From Kudoa neothunni (taxonomy: Eukaryota; Cnidaria), in the NCBI GenBank assembly GCA_964304625.1, contig OZ199839.1, forward strand, positions 5,766,001 through 5,830,000: a stretch of 64,000 nt of DNA. The letters run 5' to 3'. Shown piece by piece: positions 49,998 through 61,455 of the stretch. Position numbers and translations under genes: made by a program. The notes under the pieces are model-generated. The model was not told the DNA's origin and ran no database searches. It saw nothing but the letters and a program-made list of their open reading frames with translations. The first letter of the stretch is position 1, and the number at the start of each line of letters is the position of its first letter.

Positions 49998-52289
49998 TTT
50001 CTACAACCAATCCAACTAGAATTTCCACTACTATATTTATTTGTGTAATTCTTGTTACACGATTCTACGTACTGATTAACCTATTATCGATTGCCTATGA
50101 ATCCACACAATAATAAAAACCAACTGATAATCCAACGATGATTTTCTATTCGGTCCCCTGCAAATGGACCGATTGTGTGTCTTATAGGTTAATAAGCTCT
50201 AACACTAATCTAATAATTCTATTTAATTGCTAGCTAAGGAAAATATTATTTATAAGAAAATCTATCAAGATTATTAAGAGTATAGTGGTTTGGAAATTTT
50301 CAGCTAAAATATTTGTTTTTATGGCCGTTCTTCCACTACCAATCCCAATCATTAGTCTATTATAACTACATCACAAATTTATACCTTAAATACTATAATG
50401 TGATTTTGAAATCAATTATAACTATCAGAATAATCCTTATAATTAATATGAGAGGTAAATATATCAGGTTTTCAATTCTTTTGGGTACTTATTCAAACTC
50501 GCTTTCTGCTGATTGATAACTAGTAAACACATCTATGTGTACTAATCACATGGGATTCATGCAAACGGAGGATTTATGTAAAATGAATGGTTGACATTAA
50601 TACTATTCAGTTTTACTGAAGGAATATCATTGTGTATTACAATAAATAGAAATCTTATCAATATGAATCAAACAAGATTGGATTAATTTCATTCACTCCG
50701 AATACTATTAGTTGATTGTGATAAATTTTTTATTTGTTTTTTGAGGTCGCCCCATCCTGTAATATGAATAGAACAAAATACTTTAGTTTGTATGCTGTCT
50801 GACAGTAATCGATACATCCTCCCTCCTTTCCATGCTTCAAATGTTTTCTTACTGTTATCGTTATTTTCTCTTGCTCAATCGATTATTTAAAAGCTATAAA
50901 TATTAGGCTATACATAGGAAAAGCCAAACCACTATACTATCAATCTTACTCATTATGAAGTGTACTACCTATTTTTGAATTTAAACCGAAGGTCGAAAAA
51001 TAATATTCTTACAATATTCACGCGGTAGTATTGAATTAATTGCGTAGATTTTACGAAAACCTGTAATAATTATATGATCTAATCTTAAACATCTTATTGG
51101 TGCATTTTCGATTAACGTCGTATATCATCATTTATACATTTCAAAAAATCATTAGGCCATATAAATTAATTAGTTTTCTGTTTGTAATTTAGGTTTTCGT
51201 GTTATATTTTTTAATTATCGCCTGGTAAATATTGTCAAAATAATTAATTACAACGTTAAATTGGACAAGTAAATTATGCTTATCACGTTTTGTGGGTGTT
51301 CCAAAATGAAAAATACTATTCGCGCTTGCGCAACCAATATAATTATTTTTAAATGTACAGGTGGACTTTCGACGAAATTAAAAGATTTATAAATTTAATA
51401 AAGCAACAATATAAATTATTGATTTATATTTGGGGGATGATCCCCCAATTTGTCTGGTAAATCACAAGGAAGCTCTGATCCGAATTTAGTCGTTTTTTAG
51501 ATTATATCATAATAACTTCAAATTTATTTAAAAGATTATGAATTAATTCGTATTATTCCTAACTGCCTAAAAGAGGAATCACAATAAATGACACCGGGGA
51601 AAATAGTGTATTTGGATGGAAAATAATTATGACATAAAAATTAACAATTTCCTCAATATTTTAAAGTAGCAAATTTATTTTCGGACAAAAGGTTTATAAA
51701 AACTGCGTGAAATCATTAATTTTCTTGTGTTTTCTTCATCTCTATTACTTTTTCTATTTTTTCCCTTAAAAAGTTAGTGGTGCCTGCGTATAGTTCCCGA
51801 GCCGGTCCAGAATTCGACTCTAAAAATCCCCCGGACCAAAAAATAACGTTTCATATTGCACTCTAAGAGAGTTTAAATAATTCGACGATGACCTTAACGT
51901 ATTTAGTTTTTAGCGTTGGTGCTGAGCCACGGAATTTTTAAATGAACGCCGGGATTGGAACACTCCTTCAAAGAAATGTTCATAATTTAAAGTTCATAGT
52001 CCAAATGGTTAAAGTATATTGCTTAAAACTTTTTAATTATGTTATTTCTAGGGATTAATTCGAAATTTCAATATATTTTTCGAATGCTATTAAAAAAAGT
52101 ATCTAGGCGAGATCTTCCCCAAGCAACGCTGGGAAATTCCCGCTAGTATTTTATGTTCGTTGACACGTCACCATGTGTTACAGATGGATTAAGCGATACT
52201 GAGAAACAATTCATTAAAGTATTTGAAGTAAATCATACGGCGCTGATAATGTAATGAGCCACCATAAGATGTACTTATACACTTTAGTC

Positions 52290-52329
<40 letters not shown>

Positions 52330-52659
52330 ATGCAAAGTAAAAGAAATTACAAATTAAGAAAAATAAAAGTCGATCCAATAACCACACCAGATGTTAGAAT
52401 TCCCTCATATACATTATCATAAATTTATACAGTTAAAATCAATAGAATAACAAGTTAATCGCAGACAGAAATTTTCCAACCACCTCAATTAATTATTTCC
52501 TCTCTGTTAACACGAGGCATAAAATCATTCGAGTAAGTAAAAAGAAAAATAATTTGTCCACAATCAACAATAATTTGATTAGACATCACAATACAGTAAA
52601 AAAATACAAATTAATATTACACAGAATATAATAAAATTATACTTTAGTTTTACCATTTT
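49998..52659. other. Gene-free AT-rich stretch, 2.7 kb
   Basis: No gene recognised. It includes a (TA)n microsatellite at about 52293-52326 and a GCGCTTGCGC motif near 51323. Confidence 0.45.
52293..52326 (+). repeat. (TA)n microsatellite
   Basis: About 17 TA units. Confidence 0.9.
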
Positions 52660-52666
52660 AATATAA

Positions 52667-53081
52667 TTATAATACCATAGAGATTTTTTCTCTCGAAAGA
52701 TATATTCTCTCCCCTGAAAGAACATACCTAATCTTAGCGAAGATTTTTACTGCAATTGAAGACAACGGTAATTTTAAGAATCCATAATAACTGTCCGCAA
52801 GTCTCTGTTGCTGAAATCTTTTTTTTAAACAATGTGAATAAGTGCTTTTCAACAAAAGTTTCAGCATTAGAAAGTAACCGTGCTGTAGGGCAGTATTTGT
52901 AGGAAAAACTGTTAGGTTTTGTGTAACTATCTATTATTTTAAATGGCAACCAACCATTTAAAAAGGCTGAAACAAGATAAATCATTATTTTATGATCTTT
53001 AAATAACAGAAGGGGTCCGGAGAGACACGCTTTAACGATTCTACCATCAAATGATGGTTCGATAATGCCATGTTTCTGCAC
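52667..53081 (-). pseudogene. hAT-family transposase remnant, C-terminal part
   Basis: Two overlapping minus-strand reading frames. One (52734-53081) contains AFLNGWLPFKIIDSYTKP, like the hAT segment before the catalytic core. The other (52667-52867) ends in LPLSSIAVKIFAKIRYVLSG, matching the hAT dimerisation block SSIAVERSF seen at 35.4 kb. The middle of the protein is missing. Confidence 0.55.
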
Positions 53082-53373
53082 ATGGTTTTGTACGTAACGT
53101 AAATTTGTCGTATTTTAAAACAAATTCATTTAAATAACTTCCAAATTAACTCAATCATTAATATAATTATCCAAATCACATCTTATTCTGATTATTCTGA
53201 TTATTATTATTAAGGCACGCTTTCCGAAAAAATAAACGTCGAACCTACCAAATAAAATAGACGATTTAAATTGATCGAAATCCAAAATTGCATGCCCCAA
53301 ACATAACCATACGCAAAAACAGAAGTGATACTGTGTAAAATTTTTACTTTTAACAATAATAAGATATACATTA

Positions 53374-55093
53374 TCAATAACGATAGAGTTCAAAGTTGGT
53401 AACTGATTTTAAATTATAATTATCGTCATTATAATGGTTATTTTCATTGGTTGGGATTACGTTTTTCATCGAAGGAACGGGTGTCTTAGGTAAAGAGTCT
53501 TTAGTCTTGCTTTCCAACGATGTCGGAACAAGAAATTTCATTACTAAAATTTCTTACAACTACAATAAAAACAAAACAATCCAACCTGGAACATTCTTAA
53601 ATGGCGTATTTAAGGCATACTCTGCAGTCGGATAATGAGCAGTGGTCATGGAGATATCTAGCGATTTGGCAAACACCTCACTCATAGCATGACTATAACA
53701 CAAGGTTAATCTCTCCCCACAACGAACACCACAGCTTAATACGCATATGAAAGCACATTTTTCAGCGAACAATAACAACAATCAATTTCTTTGTGGAAAG
53801 GACACCTATATTTTTAATTAAAATACAACACAGCCAGAATGCAAATGGAAAATAATTCGGAAAATCCATCATACTGGATTTCTGACATAAAATCATATTT
53901 CGTGGTGCCCAACTGATGAAGCATATGGTTCATTTTATTTCTCAGTGCATTTGGATCGATGGACTTATGTTGGACGAGATGACACTGAAGGTGTTGGGTG
54001 AGGTACTCAAAATCGATCACTTTTGGAATGTTTGATGCACCACTAACGCCACCTAAAAAATTAATTCAACCACATATTCCAACATTCGTAATTGTTAAAC
54101 TAACCAAAAGTGCCAGTGTTAACGGTGTGCACAATCCAGTTGATCGACTGTGAAATATTCTTCCATTTGGAACTCTATAAAGATCAAACCACCACTTCTT
54201 CAAACAAAATCAGCTGTCGATCTACTTTACAATAGAGAACATTCGAGCGCGATTTACCCACAATGTAATTGACGTAAGCGATCACATCACGGAATCTCGC
54301 TGGATTTTACTCCAGCTGTAGGTATACGGTGAGTGTTCTCGACGGCGTATTTCAAATTGGACATATATCCAAGAGGCACATAATTTGCAATAGAAATATA
54401 GTCATGGTAACATGCTGTGAGACCTGAGGTCAAGTTATACTCAACAATGCTAATCTCGGCAGGGATGCAGTTGATTTTGGTGAGAGTCATAAAATCGCTA
54501 AGGTTGGAGGGAGCATTTAACATTTTACGACTGATCACTTGTTTGTAATGTTCGTTGTCACGAAATTGGGTAGGACAACCTATTTCATCATAGCATTGTA
54601 TGTCTACAAAAAGAAAATTTTCGTATTTAATCCAAGAATCAATAGCCAGTGTTGTCCAACGAGTAGCTTGTTGTTTGATTAGAGTGTGTTTGCATTTGGT
54701 GATGTATTCATGGACTAATTCATGGATAGATTTGGAGGGTGAACATTTGGGGGAAACTTTTTTGAGTTTGTTAGTGGGATGGGGTGCTAGGATGTGTGGG
54801 TCTGTAGTTATTAGCGATGACATAAATTCTTCCAATGGCACATTTGTTGTTGTTGATTTGGCTCGTTTCGATTTGGGCCTCGTCGTTAAATTTTTTGTTT
54901 ATCCGAATCAGTCAGTGCCTAAATGGTGAACTTTATGGGATTAAGTCGGTTGCTCGAAACAAACCCTCCATAAAGGATCACAATAGTTGACCAGCTTTGG
55001 TATATTTTTGCATTTTGCCTTTGCTTGCGGATCAGTTGCTTTTATGTGATTCATAAAACATTGGAACCCATTAATTTTGTTATTTTTAACCAT
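53374..55093 (-). CDS. MAEL: Maelstrom (HMG box plus Maelstrom nuclease-like domain), seven exons, two frame breaks
   Basis: In animals Maelstrom works in the germline piRNA pathway that silences transposons. Exons 54965-55093, 54226-54918, 54105-54174, 53875-54052, 53743-53805, 53586-53692 and 53374-53543. Exon one and the start of exon two give an HMG box (NKINGFQCFMNHIKATDP, then LWRALTDSDKQK). The Maelstrom domain follows: INCIPAEISIVEYNLTSGL, HRIPTAG, RDVIAYVNYIV, LYCK, INWIVHTV, CPFHKEIDCCYCSL (C-x2-H-type cluster) and HAMSEVFAKSLDI. Within exon two the frame shifts near 54880 (an A-rich run) and shifts back near 54305; exon length remains a multiple of three. No intron fits either point. 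Later introns (46-63 nt) are all in phase. Either two base-calling indels in a real gene or early decay. Confidence 0.85.
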
Positions 55094-57502
55094 TTAAAGC
55101 ACAAAAAAAAGTTGTTCTGTCCAAAAAAGACAGTATATTTATCGTTTGTTACAGCCTACGCGCTAACGTCGTCTATCGAGTTGCGCCGCAAGTACATCAT
55201 ATAGTCTTCCGTCAAAAATCCTCTCGTAACCTTGATAATATCTCATTTTTGAATGATATAAGGCTATTAACTAGTCTCTATACTCAATTCATCTTGATTA
55301 CCGAGAAACTGGACCTTAAACTTGACTCCTAGTTAGTGACCTTAGCCGTTAAATACTCAAATTGAACCATACACGTGTTGTCTGTTGTGAGTTATGAGTT
55401 GTCAGTAGGGACAAATTTTCACTGGCGGTGCCTACTGTCATGTTAACGGATAGAATGGTTAATGAATCTTACTAATTTTTTAAAATCTATGACATCTTTA
55501 AAAACTAATATAATAAAGATATATAATATTTTTTAAATATATTGTTCGAATATTAATCCTATATTTTTAAACCCAGATTAGCGTTATATTTATGCTATAA
55601 TTTTTATCAGGAATGACTTATTTTCATTTAATATATTATTTTGGATATTATGGCCTGGCATTTGCTACAATTGAACACCTAATTCTTGCATAAAATACGA
55701 ATTCTTTTTTTTTATTATGGTCATTTAATAATAGGCAATCGTTAAGAATAAAATATGACAGTCCAACAAAATTAGAGTTGTCCGACTTAAAGTCTACAAC
55801 ACATAAATCATGCTTTACTTGAGCTAACTCAATTGGTGGTATAACCTGTTGAAATAATCACTAAGGACTAGGAGTTCTCTGCATTAATAGATTGCTGCAA
55901 ATGCTTTTGTGATGAGAAACAGCGGTTGTTGAAAGTACCCTACTGATGGCGCAACAACGATCAAAACTCGGTATTAAAATATTCAACAGGTTCGTTTTTG
56001 TACGTTGCCGCTGATTTGGATTACAACCAATATGACACATTTTTACCATTCGGATAACTATGGAATTTTTAATTCGTATATTGAGCATGTTGTAAGTTTT
56101 TCAGATTAAATAATTGAAATCAGTCAATATTTGCTTTAAAAATATTTTAATTTTACTATAACGAATAATAATACGCGCCAAATACTAAGATAGACTTTTT
56201 GGAAAATAAATAATTTTTAACGCGAAAATTTGGCCTTGATCAGCAATGATAAATTGATAATATATGATTATAAATTTTGTTAACTTTTATAAATTCATTA
56301 TTTAAATTCGGACAATTGAATTAATTTGGAAAAATTATAATTTTTAAAATAAGAAGGCCCAGTAAGGTCTCCATTCTGTATAGCTTCTCCTTGGTGTCCA
56401 AAAGAGACTCAATACCGAGTATTTGCGTCTGTGCAATCATATGATTTATTTTGATTTTAAGCAAAAATTATTTTTTTAAAATTTACTATCATTTTTCCAT
56501 TACGGGATGTGAATTGAGGGGACAAATGCTTAATCTCTGTTTCAATGCAGTGCGTATGCGCATAATATTTATTTATTTATTACTCAACACTTACTTTAGA
56601 TATAATAATAAATTAAGAAAGTTTCATGCATGTTTTTATTTAAAATCCTCCAACCCATACGATTAAAATAAAAAATACTTTTGATTGTAATAAAATTTGA
56701 TGTGTGAATTGCATTTATTATTTTTTAAAATTTTTATTGACAGAAATCATTAGTATTATCATCACGTTGTCTAAATAGTTTTTTTCTACTAATTTAAGTG
56801 AATGATCAACTAGAATTAGATTAATCGCGTTTCACCTTTAAAATCATTGTTTACACAAAAATTGGTTGTTATTAATATATTTTTTTAATATAAATGCAAA
56901 TATAGTGATAATTAAGAGAGATTAAATTGCAAGAGCATGCAGTAAAATTATTCTTTGTGCGCACGCGCAGCGAATGGTCATGGGAACCTTGGACCCATTT
57001 CCCATTTTAATGTCCACGACCCGTCACTTGATGTATTCTATATTGTCTAGGATAGGTTAAGATTTGTTGCGTATCCTGTATTTAATCTACAGTCATGGAA
57101 ATAAGTTTCTCAAAATTTACAGAGTAAATCTAGCGTTTGAACGAATGAGAATGCTTCAAATATTATATTCTGGAGGAAAGTTTTACAAAAATATTATATT
57201 TATGTTTATATCATTGTCATTGAGCATTATAATAAAGTTATTATGATAGGCGCATGCGCCAATGTTTAAAATAAACGACAAATTTTTTAAAAATTGTCGT
57301 CTAAAATTACAACCTCTAATTAGTAAACATTGACCTTAACTTTATTTATTTACATATATTCATTAATCCTTATCATCCCAGCCACACCCTATTCAACTTC
57401 TTAATTATCTGTAAACCCCGACTAATAATCTGGCGACTGTAAACCAAAACAACAACTTTAACTCTCAACAAAATCTCCTACACGCCAAATATCAATCTAC
57501 AT
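55094..57502. other. Gene-free stretch upstream of Maelstrom
   Basis: A GC-richer block at 55140-55230 follows the Maelstrom start. CG-palindromic motifs lie at 56958-56970 and 57249-57260 (GGCGCATGCGCC). ORFs at 55861-56088 and 57064-57246 match no family. Confidence 0.4.
57249..57260. promoter_or_regulatory. 12-bp palindrome GGCGCATGCGCC, NRF1-like
   Basis: A perfect palindrome matching the NRF1 core; no gene start lies nearby. It may be a transposon-borne site, like the ones at the MULE ends. Confidence 0.3.
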
Positions 57503-58869
57503 CAGTGTTTCCCAACCTAAGGTGATGAAAATTTTTTTGACCAATTTGGACGGCGCAGGAAAAACGCGGAACCATGCCGTGTAGGATACCCTCAGGATAG
57601 GCAATGTTATTTTAACTCGATTTATATTGATTTAATGTAAATTTTATATTGAATTAAGTTACATATTGTTGTTTTGTAGGTAACATAGCACCATTCAAGA
57701 TGAAAAACTTAACTCATCATGCGACCTGAGATGTTCAGCACGTGTTCCAATCAGGAAATATTCATTCTTTCGTTCGTTCATTTGTGTTTGGTGACCACGA
57801 AAGTCCTTTTACTTAAAATCTGATACAGATGAGAGTTAATTTTTCTATCCATTAAATTTTAGACACGTAACTATTCATGTATTTCTTGAACTCGTTTCAT
57901 GTAATGACACGATAGTTTGACTGCATAGTTTTTACTATTCATAATTAGTTAATACTTATATACGATTATTCACCGAATATTTAAGTGCAACGAGCATGTT
58001 AAAAAAGTACACTTGATATTGAAATTAGCTTTTAAGACTGAGTTATTTTCAAAAACTTCAGTTCACTCGCAGATTTAATACCCAAATCTAGACGTTGAAA
58101 GCATTATTCGCCCCGAATTCTCATACAGAAAGAATTTTATTAAATAATGTTATCAGCTCATATGATATTCATTATTTTTATTATAAAAAATAATGTGCTT
58201 GTAAACATTTCATGAAAATATAATCCACACTTCTAACTATATTTTTTTACTATTCTTATATGCCAATTATATTGTTTATAATAAATGAAATAAATTTTTT
58301 AAATATTTTATTTAACAAAAAGAAAATTATAATGGATATAAATTATTTTTAATTAAAAAGATGTTGTCAATGAATAACTTTAAATAACTTGGAATTGCAC
58401 ATAATTTTAATCCGCACGTTTTAAACATATTTTTGATTTTTCGTAACGTATTTAATTAAGAAAATAAAATTGTCATGACAGCTGATGGAAAATTATGAAT
58501 TTAAAATTTGTCAGAACCTTCGAAATTAATAAAAAAAATTATAAACTAAAATAATTTAACGTAATAATAATTTTTATCTCTAAAAATTAAAAAAAAGTTA
58601 ATTTCCTAATTGCTGCTGTGTATCACCCTGGGATGGATATTATACTTGATTTTATTCCTGAAGTAAATGATTAATTTACTCATATTTAGGTAGAATATTT
58701 TAAAAATTATCATTTGTTTATTATAGTTGTTTAACATAAATTATAATATTTTGTGTTTAAATATTTGTTTTTATATTAAAACAAACGTTAGTATACAATA
58801 TAATTAATGTTGTATTCAAATAGATCTCTATCAAACAATGCTACACTAAATTGGTGTGTGATTTATTAA

Positions 58870-59693
58870 CCCTTAAACGATACCCTCATGTTGATTGCAC
58901 ACCCGACACTCCTGGGCTCTAGGAGCCTCTCCATTCAACAAACGCATTATATAGAGTAATTAGATCATTGGAAGGATTTAATTGAAAAAAGCGCGGCAAC
59001 GCGTACGTATATCATGAAATAAACATATATATTTTCGACTTAATGGTTTTAATGTTCGCCACAATTGTAGCATATTATATTCTTTTTAGATTGTTCATTA
59101 CACACGGCGGTTTAAAATATGTTGCAAACTTGTTTGTTCCGTCTTCGTTTGAATCATTATTATCACACAAATATGTATTTAACTCAGTCGAAGATACCCT
59201 TCGAGGTAGGGATTAAGTTCGGTTCAGGTTTTACCAAAAATCGAAACCGATTTTAAAAATATATTTTTTAATTATTATAATTTAGCTTCTATTATAAATT
59301 GATGATTGAAAAAATTATTTGAAAAAACCGAAAATTGTTTTCAAAATAACCGAAACCAAAATGTTGCACCGAAACCGAACCGTCTTAATCCCTACATCCA
59401 GGTTCAGCAGAGAAAGATTTATATGATAAACTCAGTTCCTGCATTTTCAAATATGATACGATTATGTGATTAATTTGAGTTTAAAACCAGACTTAAGAAT
59501 TAAATTTTAATAAGTCGTTATTTAAAATTGGCTTAAATATTAAAAATATTTTTTATGGAATTTTACAGAGATATAGAAGAAATATGTTTAGGAATTTAAG
59601 TAAAATTTCGATCCAAAAACAGATTTTTTAGTGGAATTTTGTCCATTTTGTTGTTCAATTGGGTTCGTGGGGCCCACGGGTATCGTTTAATGG
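58870..59693. mobile_element. Non-autonomous piggyBac-type element with TTAA duplication
   Basis: TTAA (58866-58869) then CCCTTAAACGATACCC; at the other end GGGTATCGTTTAATGG then TTAA (59694-59697). The 16-bp termini differ at one base. 824 bp without transposase. The terminal sequence differs from that of the 2.4 kb and 27 kb copies, so this is a separate family. A smaller inverted-repeat element lies within it at about 59207-59394. Confidence 0.88.
59207..59394. mobile_element. Short inverted-repeat element inside the piggyBac MITE
   Basis: Starts GTAGGGATTAAGTTCGGTTC and ends with the inverse pattern (GAACCGTCTTAATCCCTAC), with AACCGAAACCGA-type motifs on both arms. About 190 bp. No clear target duplication. 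Confidence 0.7.
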
Positions 59694-60140
59694 TTAATGT
59701 GATTAACCATACCTTCATCAAATAGACACTAGTATTACATTAATAATCTATATTTGTTTATATTGATTTTTTTAAATGTTAGTTTGAACATAACAAACAA
59801 AAATCTTTAAAACATCGGTTTTTCTATTTAATCAACATGAAATAATATAATGAATCTTTTATTATTAATTTTTTTAAATTAAAAGAAAAAAAAAAGTTAG
59901 TTGATTAAATTTTGTTTTGACTGCCAAAAATATTAAAAAATATTGATATTAGATAATAGCGAGTTATATTCGAATGAATTTGGTATACATTTAGATTTAT
60001 TGAATTTACAAAAAAACATGCTACAATGGTCTTCATACTTTTGTGAATAGAAAGAAATTATATATAAAGAAATTGTGTTCGTTGCATTGAATATTGAAGT
60101 GAAAAATTATTAGCTGCTAGTAGTTTTTGACTTTATAGAT

Positions 60141-61032
60141 TAGGAGTCATCAAATCGGGCCCTCCGATGTAGCCAATCCGGTCCGCGGTATTCCCCCCCT
60201 CGCATTCGTATGCACAAGTGCTTATGAAATTGTGTTGAATTACTTGAGGACTATCAATACTTTACTTTAGTAGATGAGTTTGTGGTTAAAAATTTCATTT
60301 AATTCTTTTAACGTTTACATTTTATTTTAATTGAAACAAAAGAGAAAATCGACATATTAATATAGCAAGATAATGGATGTAAAGTACGAATCGATAATAT
60401 ACGCGTTTCAAGGTTTATTTGATTCGTACGTTTCTAATAATCTAAAATTCTCAGTTATTTAAACTTATAAATTAAATTTATAAACTCTAATTTTTAGTCT
60501 GGTTGAATTTAATTGATTTGATGCAAGAAAATTTTAAAATGATGGAACAATAATCACCTTTTGTTAGATATTTTTTAGCATCATATACAGTATTTTACAC
60601 AATTATATACTTATCTTCAAATTGTGGCTAATAAAGAAATAATAAAAAAATTTAAAACTCTGCAAATGGGCACCTTATTAGTATTAGCATCTACACAATT
60701 TTCTACTATGATCAAATAAATAAACTATGAATTTTATGCCTGAAAAATTGTAATTATGAATTACAACCATAAATTTAGTGAACTTTGCGATTTTTGTGAA
60801 TTATTCAGTAGACAACGGCTGGGTTCCTAATCCCACTATGGTCCTCAAAACTGAAAGATACTAAACCCTCCCACGGGAATCAGTTGCCCGTTTCACATTC
60901 ACATTCAAATAAAAGTTAATTATTTTTGTTTCATCATTATAACTGATTTTCGAAAATATTTTTTAATCCGACTCTCGAAGCTTATGAAAAACGAAAATTA
61001 GGCCTGCCAGATAACAACTTTGGTGACCCTCT
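60141..61032. mobile_element. Non-autonomous hAT-like element, family A copy 2
   Basis: Shares ends and interior with 28215-28994 (for example the block CCTCAAAACTGAAA and the following GGGAATCAGT). Flanking octamers TTATAGAT and TTAAAGAT agree at 7 of 8. Length 892 bp. Confidence 0.75.
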
Positions 61033-61455
61033 TTAAAGATGACACAATTGTGTCCAAAAACTAAACATAATCATTTAAAATGAAATATATTTTAAAACAT
61101 TATTTTTACTATAATGAGCCGGCAGAGATAATTAAAAAGCGAGAGTGATAAGTCGTCACGAGACAAGCTTGGCGGTTTAATAAAATTAGTTTAAAAACAA
61201 GGTTCAAGCTTGAAAACTTTAAGTAAAATTAATGATAAATAAAATTTTTAATTTATTAATTAAAAATAATTGTTCCAAAATTATACGGATTCAATCATTA
61301 TAAGATATTTACTATATATAATATCAGATATAAATATTATTAACAAATTGTGTGTTAACGTTAAATTCGATTAAACATTTACGATATTAACGTGGTTCAC
61401 AGGATATTTTTTTGGGAAAATAAAGGTCACGGCTGAAAAAGGTTGGGAAACACTT

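Larger units (their letters stand above)
57503..61455. mobile_element. Large hAT-like element containing other elements
   Basis: Inverted ends CAGTGTTTCCCAACC (57503) and GGTTGGGAAACACTT (to 61455). Flanking octamers ATCTACAT and ATCTCTAT agree at 6 of 8. The 4 kb between hold a piggyBac-type element (58870-59693) and another hAT-like element (60141-61032), so much of its length is later insertion. No transposase seen. The pairing of the two ends is inferred. Confidence 0.6.

Noticed and set aside
53447-53635. Plus-strand 62-codon ORF
   Set aside because: It is antisense to the last exons of Maelstrom.
54600-54929. Plus-strand 109-codon ORF
   Set aside because: It is antisense to Maelstrom exon two.
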